DNA of 64,000 nt from Loripinus fragilis (lineage: Eukaryota > Mollusca > Bivalvia > Lucinida > Lucinidae): contig OZ026531.1 of assembly GCA_964019695.1 (NCBI GenBank), forward strand, positions 6,767,701-6,831,700, in the 5' to 3' direction. Shown piece by piece: positions 56,399 to 64,000 of this stretch (positions are counted from its first letter, which is position 1; the number at the start of each line of letters is the position of its first letter). The notes below the pieces were generated by a model that worked only from the letters and a program-made list of their open reading frames with translations, made no database searches and was not told the origin of the DNA. Position numbers and translations under genes: made by a program.

Positions 56399-57316
56399 CG
56401 TGGGTCATCCAATAAAGAATGAGACTTTTTCTATAGTACAGTGAATTTACATGCTAGACTTATGAAATCTCGTTCAAAGCTATCACGTCTTTTTAGCTAT
56501 TCACATGAACCATATTCGTCGAGTTACACAGTTCCAACTTTTGTTGCTAGGCAACATTAGAAGACTAGGCAAACATCCGTGGCCGGCTCAGTATAAGTGG
56601 TCACCATGACAACAGGTTAAAATTTATAGTTTATTTTTCTATGAATACTTAAATATTCTCATGCAATATATCTATAACCAAAAGCAGAAAGTAATGTTTC
56701 AGAGTCTTGAGCTGTTTCCATGGAAACAAAGCTTAAAAAATCAGGTTTTTAAGAAAAAACTGGTATTTTTCACTGACATCATGACTTATAACTTTAATAT
56801 CAAATAGTCGAAGGCAATTTAAGTGAACAGGGTTCTGTTTATCTATACCTTATTACAATCAGCTGCACGTAGTGATATATTTGGTGGGATATCCTTCACG
56901 AACATAGTTACCATAGCAACGCAAAGTAGAGTGTTTATACAAAATCTAGGAAATCGGTTGCTAGGCAACCAAAATAAAGGTTATGCATAATAAGTTCTTG
57001 TTTCATTGCATTTTATGTAACACTAAGATTGTTCAGTAGAAAAAAATGATATCAAGAGGTTGAATGTTATCTATGAGCAAGAATAAATGACGTTGATTTA
57101 CTGTGGGTATGCAAAAAACAGTGTCAACGTGGCCATGCATCTTCAAGTCCTTCCACAAAACATTCCGTTACTATGGCAACTGATCAATCACAAGCATATT
57201 GTTTATATTCCTGAATTGCTTAGATGTTATACTATTAGTATGGTGAATTTTAACTAAATACACACACAGATTTTCTATCTATGAAGAAAGTCTCATTCTT
57301 TATTGGATGACCCTCG
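56399..57316. mobile_element. 918-bp mariner-like MITE with six X-box palindromes
   Basis: The inverted ends start CGWGGGTCATCCAATAAAGA (about 27 bp, one mismatch) and are flanked by TA on both sides (56397-56398, 57317-57318), as in Tc1/mariner elements. There is no transposase frame. Six palindromes of RFX X-box type occur inside: GTTGCTAGGCAAC at 56543 and 56957, GTCACCATGACAAC at 56600, GTTTCCATGGAAAC at 56714, GTTACCATAGCAAC at 56907, GTTACTATGGCAAC at 57167. X-boxes (GTNRCC-N0-3-RGYAAC) are bound by RFX factors, which control cilia genes in animals. That these sites are bound here is inference. Confidence 0.85.
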
Positions 57317-57735
57317 TATCCGTATATCATGTATAAAACATTACGACCTCCCTACCAGTGTATGCAGCTTTGCGTTTTAGATGGTTACTTGAGACATGGC
57401 TACATGCAATCAGATCTTCATTACGCTTTGTGTGCAACCTGACTCTGTATCTTTATACATGTAGCAGCAACAACCGTTCTAACATGGACCAGTCTGCCTT
57501 GCTGATCTTGACTAAAATCCACATACATACTAAACTCGAGTTTTTAAGTTTTTCACCGATAACTTTTTTATTATTGTTTTAGCAAACTATGTTCAAGATG
57601 AAAGTTTAGAGAAATATTAGCGCCAACTTCTTCAAGCGGTTCCCACATCATAGATGCTTCACTTAACTCTGCGCATAGATGCACTATTAGGGAATTTAAG
57701 CAAATCGCAAATAAGATAAGTCAAATGTTGATTGT

Positions 57736-59106
57736 TCTCAAACAGACTTTATTAAGGGACGATATATTGGTGAGAATGTCCGCCTCATACAAGAAAAAAT
57801 TGAAATGTTAGACAAAGAAAACATGCCTGGACTTTTATTTTTTGCAGACTTTGAGAAAGCATTCGACAGTATCAGCCACAAATATATTATAAAGTGTTTA
57901 GAGTCTTTTAATTTTGGGACAGACATAATAAAATGGGTTAAATGTTTTTACCAGGGAGCAAATAACTGTGTGCAAAATGCAGGTTTTATGTTCGATTTCT
58001 TTTCTATAAGTCGAGGTGTTAGGCAGGGATGTCCATTATCCCCTTATCTTTTTATTTTATGCATTGAAATTTTATCTGCAACACTTTTAAATGACAGTGA
58101 AATAACAGGAATAAAAATAAATGGAAAAGAATTCAAAAGCACCATGTTTGCAGATGATGCCACGTTTGCAATGGATGGGTCATTAAAATCTTTCCAAAAG
58201 CTTTTATGTATACTTGACGACTTTAAATTAATATCAGGTCTAAAACTAAATGTAAACAAAACTACAATTTTGAGAGTAGGCTCATTGAAATATACAAACA
58301 TTCAACACATGGAAAATTTGAGATTCCTGTGGACTTCTAATTCAGCTAAAACGTTAGGAATTATTTTCTCTAATGACAAAAACAAATTAATTGAAAATAA
58401 TCTTATAACAAAGCTTAATGATTTTGTAAACTGCCTTAAACGTTGGAATCATAGAAAGCTATCTTTAATGGGAAAAATCACTGTAGTGAAAACCTTTGCT
58501 TTGCCAAAACTTATTTATCCATTAACCGTCTTAAATAATCCACCAGTAGATATCTTGAAAAAAATAAAGTTCGACATTTTTAATTTTATATGGGACTCAA
58601 AACCAGACAAAATCAAACGCTCAGTCATAATGCAGGACTATAAGAATGGGGGACTCAGGTTGATAAATATAGATTATTTTATTGAAGCTCTAAAAGCTGG
58701 ATGGGTCAGACGGATATTTGATGAACAAAACAAAGGTATATGGAAAGAGTTTTATCTTGAAAAATTAAACGCTTTTGGGGGGAAATTAATATTAGAAAGC
58801 AACTTACACATTCAAGATTGTAGTCAAATTACTAAAGAAAATATGTTTCTGCGGGATGTTTTAGCCGGGTGGTGCAAAATTAATAACTCTGAAAGCACTC
58901 ATGTGATAACAAAGGAAATTATATGGAATAATTCTCATATAAAATGTAATAATAAGATTCTCTTTTACCATGACTGGTATGAAAAGGGGATAAAATTAAT
59001 AGAACATATATATGACTTTAGAATTCAAAGATTTTATACATTAGAACAACTACAAAATTTGTTTAATATCCATCAAAAAGATTTTCTTAAATATTATAGT
59101 ATCTAA
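57736..59106 (+). pseudogene. LINE reverse transcriptase core
   Basis: The reading begins SQTDFIKGRYIGENVRLIQE (before the first Met at 57805), then FADFEKAFDSISHKYI (first catalytic Asp), GVRQGCPLSPYLFILCIEIL, STMFADDATFAMDG (catalytic FADD), GLKLNVNKTTILRVGS and a long thumb/connection region (LKRWNHRKLSLMGKITVVKT, LPKLIYPLTVLNNPP). The style is L1/Tx1, unlike the jockey-type RT at 52.4-53.3 kb. The frame stops at 59104. Confidence 0.85.
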
Positions 59107-59107
59107 C

Positions 59108-59812
59108 ATATCAAAAGAATGGAAAAATAAACTAAAAGATGAAAACTATGACAACTTACCTAAAAAAATAAACAAAGCACTGTATATTATTACTTAACAA
59201 AAAGTTTCGATAAACAAAAGCTTATATAAACTACAGTTAGACGTTGAAAAAGTACCTACAATAAAAGCAGAAGAAAAATGGACAAAGGAATTTCCTCAAC
59301 AAGAGATGAACTGGTCTCAATTTTATCAAATGAGCTTTAGTTGCACTGTTGATGTTAAGCTTAGAAATTTCAATTATGAATATCTCATGAGAATAATACC
59401 AAATAATAGATATCTGTTTAAATGTAAATTAGTCCCGTCTGTACTGTGTGATTTTTGTTCAATGCAAGAGGAAACCAATTTCCACCTGTTCTGGCAATGT
59501 TGGTGTATACAGGATCTGTGGTCAAACGTTCAGGAAATACTGACTTCTAACAATATTGAAATACAGTTGAGTTACTTCAATATAAGCTTTGGAGTTAATT
59601 GTAAAAACAAGCCAAAAAATTTAGTTTTTAATTTCATTGTACTTCTAGTAAAATATTACATTTTTTCCTCAAAATATAAATTACAAAGACCAACTATAAA
59701 TGGCTTTCTACAATTATTGCATCAAACACGAGAAATAGAAGAACACATTGCATTTTCCAAAGATAAACTAGAGGTCCACAGGAAAAAATGGCAACTACTC
59801 CAAATCACATGA
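59108..59812 (+). pseudogene. LINE ORF2 C-terminal region
   Basis: It continues the RT protein in another frame: ISKEWKNKLKDENYDNLPKK, one stop at 59195, then VEKVPTIKAEEKW, DVKLRNFNYEYLMRIIPNNR, LCDFCSMQEETNFHLFWQCW (Cys-x2-Cys...H...C knuckle of Tx1/L1 ORF2) and a 90-residue tail. Open from 59198 to 59812. Untranslated 3' part follows to the A-rich tail. Confidence 0.8.
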
Positions 59813-60269
59813 GCTGTTATATGTATTAGTTATGTTTTTCTTAATGCAGAATAATTCTTTTACAGATAAAATCAATGTTGAACATTTAAGCTTTTAATAA
59901 AAATAAAACATAAATATGACTCTTATTTGCTTTAGAGACCTGAAATTGAGATTATATGAACTATTAGATATTTGACCAGACTCTGAACACCAAAAAAAAA
60001 TTTTAATTTTCTAAAATAAACTATCGGACTATAAAATGCCTACATAATGAATGCGTCACAGTCAGTTATTCCCCTTTCTATCTTTTTACTTCTTTCTTCC
60101 TTCTTTCTTTCTTTTTTTTTAATGATCATTGTTAAGCCCGCCAGTCCGATATTCCTATTTATGCACTGGGTAATCGTTACAATTAAATCATTGTATATAG
60201 TTAAGTGTCATGCATAGAATTGTACTATTTGATTGGAAGACTTAATAAAGATATAAATAACAAAAAAAG

Positions 60270-61110
60270 TCAAATGTGTCAGTCAAAAAGTTACATTGCA
60301 CCACCCCGATTCAATTAGAAAGACAATGGATGGCTTGTTCAATTATATTGGAAATCGCGCCTGAGTCGCCCATGCGTTAAGCTAGTTGGGTCATCTCGAA
60401 ACTTAGGAGCACATGCATAAGATAAAATAATGGCGCGTCATGCGATATCACAGCTTCTGTACCTTCAATTGATCATGCTCATAGTAGATTCTGAACATGC
60501 ATAGTCATTCTGGGTCTACATACGGTAGGATATGCTATAAGCAACCGTTGAATAACTTAATTTATACCCTTGAGATTATTCTTTTGAGACAAATCCTTTC
60601 TGTCTCACCTCTACGAAATTTACCTGTCAATAAAAGACTTAGAAAATTTGGCTGAATTCAATCTATTGCAAAATCTTCATCTAGGTACCCAAAAATCTGT
60701 TTGTGCCACAAACTTTGGACCTCTTGGAGGAATTGGCACTAATTTTTTCCCACAACTTACATCGCAAACGCAGTTCGCTAAAATTATTAATAAAAAAGTT
60801 ATCGCCCAAAATCAATGTGAAAAACATAAAAATCGAGTTTAGGAGGCACTGGCCAGTGAGCAATAGTATATACCAATGTGTCTGTAAACAAGCAAGACTT
60901 ACGTTTTCTGTTTAGATTTACTTGCGAACGTTTACCAGGCATACTAACCGTATAAAGCTGGTCGCCTTTGTCGTCTGCGGTTCAATTGTTTTGCACGATT
61001 AAAGCGTACCTCTGCTGTATTACCCAATTTACTGTAGAACAGTCTAAATTGACAGTGAATGGCAGTGTTCTTTCTGACACGCCCAACGTCCGTTACCTGG
61101 TCGCACTATA
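60270..61110. other. No recognisable gene
   Basis: Several overlapping 60-70-codon frames between 60648 and 61177 have no domain. No inverted ends or tandem units are evident. Confidence 0.3.
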
Positions 61111-61112
61111 CC

Positions 61113-61279
61113 AAGCTAGCTTTCAATGCTGGGCCATTATCGGCCCGCCAGCAAAACGCCAAATGGCGGGCCGATGATGGCCCGTTATAGAAGTATAAAG
61201 ATCTTCTCTTCTCAACTGAAAAACTAAACGTTGTCAGTGTTGGACCCCCTCTGGCAAAGCTTTCTGGGTCCGCGCATGT
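61113..61279. mobile_element. CATGCGCGGATCCAGA MITE, right part with hairpin
   Basis: A long hairpin 'gggccattatcggcccgcca' with its inverse (61131-61183) is followed by 'ttggaccccctctggcaaag' and 'ctttctgggtccgcgcatg'. It matches the right half of 29125-29435; the left end is missing. Confidence 0.65.
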
Positions 61280-61365
61280 AAATGGTTATACAAGGTATAG
61301 TTCCCCCGGGATAGTTCCCTCTTCTAAAACAACGCAGTATGGCCATATAATATTGAGTATCGACG

Positions 61366-61576
61366 CAACAAAACCCATCTTCGGAGAGTGCGAACAACAA
61401 AGACGCGGACCAGCCTGCACATCCGCGCAGACTGATCAGTGCCTTTGTAATTCGCTTTTTGGAACTTGCTACAGGTGAAATTTCAATTTTCTAGCTTGTC
61501 TCTGTAACTAGGGAAACTAGTTTGAGTCTGTTTTTTGTCGGAAACCCCGAAGACAGGTTTTAACGCGTTGAGGCCC
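61366..61576. mobile_element. GGGCCTTGAC-ended MITE (copy 3)
   Basis: 'gcggaccagcctgcacatcc', 'gcgcagactgatcagtgcct', 'gaaatttcaattttctagct', 'gaaaccccgaagacaggttt' and 'aggccc' are in the same order as 2842-3053. The left end is worn. Confidence 0.65.
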
Positions 61577-61923
61577 AACCACCTTAAAGGCATATATTAC
61601 TGTCCAATAGAGATGATTAAAGGATTAGCTGATAAGGGACAGTTTCAATATCTCACAAAATTAAAGGGGCCTCAAGTATACAACACATTTTCTTTCACTA
61701 AGATAAAGATCAATATTTTATCATAAATTACCTAATCCCTTAATGTGACCACTTTATTGCCTCTATAGGGAAGTCATAATCACCTCATCATGACTGTCCT
61801 TTTGATCTGCCCAGTATGACCCCTGGAGAGAGACATAATGAGTGGTACCACTATTATTGCTCAGATTTCTATGTCTTTAACCATAGATCAAGGACAAGCT
61901 TATTGCATGCACTAAAGGTAATA

Positions 61924-62399
61924 TAGGGCAGACTTGATTTAGTCAGTGCAGACTTGATAAAGCTGTTCTCTTTACTCCTTCCACTCCTAACAGGCAGAAC
62001 AGAAATCAAGTGCGCCGGAACACCTGCGCTAGCACACACCGGAGTACTCCATCTTCCAAGGTGGTGCAGACAGAACAGTCACGTGACCTGTTCCAAAATA
62101 AAATGGCGGAGCACTGCCTACACTGTACTGAGATATTTTTCAGTCTTTCCCGATAGGTTCTGATAATTATTCATAATGAAAAAATATGGTCATTAGTAAA
62201 AGGGATTGAAAGCACATGTATTTTGTCATTCTTTTTTCTTCTTCTTGGTAATCTGATTGTGTTGTTTTTCACAATTCAAACAGTAATCGCTTGATTTACT
62301 CCGGAGTACTCAAAGGTGCCTAGTTTTGCTTGTTTTAGATGGCTTTTCTGGCGTACTCCGCGTACTCTAAAATTGCTAAATCAAGTCCGCCCTATAGAC
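61924..62399. mobile_element. TAGGGCRGACTTGATTTA-ended MITE
   Basis: The ends 'tatagggcagacttgattta' (61925) and the inverse of 'taaatcaagtccgccctata' (62381-62399) match except one base; a TA duplication fits. Inside, 'cggagtactcc' pieces recur (62031, 62300, 62355). No transposase. Confidence 0.75.
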
Positions 62400-62685
62400 A
62401 CAATATAGCAGCAAGAAAAAAACAACCAGCTCCCTCACTCGTCCTTTGTGTGACTATTGGTACATCAGAAAAACACAAAGTACTACATATACGTAGAGTA
62501 TTAATAGACTTTTCGCTTACTGTAAAGGCGGAAACTTTAATAATCATATCTGGGCGTGGTTCGGCTATTTCATCTACTAAACAAGGGAAATCAGGCTGTA
62601 TTTATACTTTGGTGAATAATGGATAAGTTGTTTGGGCCGCGCAAACGTGCGTGCATTTCATGAAAACCCACTGAACTCACATTTA

Positions 62686-62872
62686 TTAACTCTTAAAGCG
62701 CATAATCACAAAATGTATGTTTTTGTCGTCCACTAAAATATTTGAAGCCTCATAGACAAACAGTGTGGACCCAGATCAGACTGCTCCTGTAGGAGCAGTC
62801 TGATTTTGGTCCACAATGTTTGCCTCTACCCTTCTGGTAAATAGACATTTTCAGATGCCGTTTAAGGACTAA
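62686..62872. mobile_element. TTAACCCTTAAAACGCCA-ended MITE (copy 2, decayed ends)
   Basis: The central hairpin 'cagtgtggacccagatcaga', 'ctgctcctgtaggagcag' (62755-62823) is nearly the same as 35617-35684. The ends 'ttaactcttaaagcgc' and 'gccgtttaaggactaa' are worn. Confidence 0.65.
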
Positions 62873-63635
62873 TTAATGTCTGAGGTAATGGCGCAATAAA
62901 ATGTTTTTTGAATAAAAGCACGCCTCATTTTCAGCTTTTACCTATGTCTAAGGTAGACCAGTCCTAAGGTTCCGCCTTTACAGTAAGTAAAAAGTCATAT
63001 ACACAAAGTACTGTAAAATAAACCAAGACCTGGCTGCAGTGCTAATTACGGAAGCCGTGAGAAGACATTTCGGATTTTATTTTTATATAGTTATACTCCT
63101 ATATTTTTTTCTTAAATGTTTTTTTTAACATCACTGTTTTCTACTTTTACAAAATGCTGCTCTAATTAATTTGCATTGGCGGGAAATCACACAGACATCA
63201 AGATGGCATCCAATGGAAACAATGGACTTGTAATATGACTATAAAAGCAGTTTTTTACTTCGACATTTTTTTGGTTTGAGGATTTTTTAATGCTCGTACT
63301 ATGCATATTATGGAATGTGACTAATTATAACTAAGACGAATGAAATACCATATTTTTAAATCATAACCTGTAACCCCTGAATAAATACAATGGACCATCC
63401 TGAATTAATTGTATGGAAAAGTCCATTGTTAATGAATTGTACATTGGGTTAATGAACTGTACATTGAGATTTCCTGTCCTCAGGAATAATTTTTAGCATT
63501 TTAGCATCGAATTTTAGAGTTTTCTATTCCTTGTAATCATAGCTAAAGTTTATAGGGTATGTTTGTTGTTATTGTTGTGTTTTTTTTTGTTTTGTTGAGG
63601 TTTTTTGTCTTTTGTTTTGGACTTTTTGTTTCTTG

Positions 63636-64000
63636 CAATTTGGCCTTGACTAGGGGTCGAGATGAGTGTGATCACAGAATGTGTGCTTGCATTGCATGGT
63701 ACCCTGCGCTTCATTCGCTTTAATTTGATATGTAACATGACTTGTTTCAGGAAAAAAAACTGTTGAGCGTTTTGACCCCATCCCAGGTGTCGAGGATGTG
63801 TGTAAGGATATAATATGTGCTTGCATGGTACTCTATGTTCAATTCTCTTTAATTTGATATGTTCTGAAAAAAGTTGAATTTTGACCTTTTGACCTCACTC
63901 CAGGGTCGGGGGGAGGTGGGTCTACGGGCAAAGTATTTACTACCATGTTGCTGCATGCGTATTTCCCTTTAATTTGATATGCAACATGACCATATTCTGA
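63636..64000 (+). repeat. Three-unit tandem repeat running off the window
   Basis: Units near 63640, 63778 and 63896 share 'gggtcgagatgag / ggtgtcgaggatg / gggtcggggggag', 'gtgcttgcat', 'catggtac', and 'ctttaatttgatatg' followed by 'aacatgac'. Period about 115-135 bp. Preceded by a T/G-rich run (63560-63630). Confidence 0.7.

Larger units (their letters stand above)
57670..60268 (+). mobile_element. L1/Tx1-type LINE, 5'-truncated, with 3' A-rich tail
   Basis: The plus-strand ORF2 relic runs from inside the RT (near 57670) to a 3' end with 'aataaagatataaataacaa' and an A run at 60243-60268. The endonuclease and ORF1 are absent, as expected from incomplete reverse transcription. The RT core is well preserved, but there is a probable frame change near 57738, two stops (59104, 59195) and a frameshift near 59107. 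The element lies right of the mariner-like MITE, separated by about 350 bp with no visible feature. Confidence 0.8.

Overview
This is a stretch of animal nuclear DNA, AT-rich to the eye and very repeat-rich. It is most likely from a bivalve mollusc. That assignment is an inference, resting on three things: one intact single-coding-exon ankyrin-like/SOCS-box gene of a kind expanded in bivalves, a tandem-repeat element resembling the bivalve pearl/Helentron-like elements, and a dense mix of LINE relics, tRNA-derived SINEs and short palindromic MITEs. I cannot name the species. No bacterial, plasmid or phage organisation is visible.

Layout. 0-13.2 kb is gene-free and tiled by MITE families. These include a palindromic AGACGG family (seven copies), a TATTATTGAATTT foldback family, a TTAA-flanked family (two copies), a GGGCCTTGAC-ended family, a TTAACTCTTTGC family, and a 169-bp foldback with a perfect 9-bp target duplication. 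One SINE carries a perfect 12-bp duplication. 13.9-23.7 kb holds tandem structures: a three-unit array (15.4-16.5 kb), a foldback with a tRNA-like SINE head and a (TA)n tract, about 14 satellite monomers (18.6-21.3 kb) and a three-unit 340-bp array (22.7-23.7 kb). 26.3-26.8 kb contains a decayed SGNH-hydrolase-like coding relic. 28.7-30.6 kb is a DNA element with CGTACGAT-type motifs crowded at both ends. 32.0-32.9 kb is a degenerate array of hairpin units. 33.6-33.9 kb is a MITE whose empty site survives as a paralogue at 22.1 kb.

36.7-40.65 kb (minus strand) is an L1/Tx1-type LINE with ORF1 and a damaged endonuclease. A 1724-bp terminal-inverted-repeat element carrying about 12 copies of GTTACGGTATTGACA has inserted into the endonuclease. 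41-48 kb holds further MITEs and (CA)n. 49.1-50.85 kb is the only intact cellular-type gene, a 587-residue ankyrin-like SOCS-box protein. 51.36-54.4 kb (minus) is a 5'-truncated CR1/jockey-like LINE. 56.4-57.3 kb is a mariner-like 918-bp element with TA flanks that carries six palindromic X-box-like (RFX-type) sites. 57.7-60.27 kb (plus) is a second L1/Tx1-type LINE, 5'-truncated and frameshifted, with an A-rich 3' tail. 61-64 kb returns to MITEs and ends in a 3-unit tandem repeat that runs off the window.

How it works together: apart from the SOCS-box gene, the window is a record of nested transposition, not a pathway. The most unusual signals are two non-autonomous DNA elements built around repeated palindromic or directional protein-binding-like motifs (56.4-57.3 kb and 37.4-39.1 kb), and a third with subterminal CpG-containing arrays (28.7-30.6 kb). 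All alignments were made by eye, so family names and element edges are provisional.
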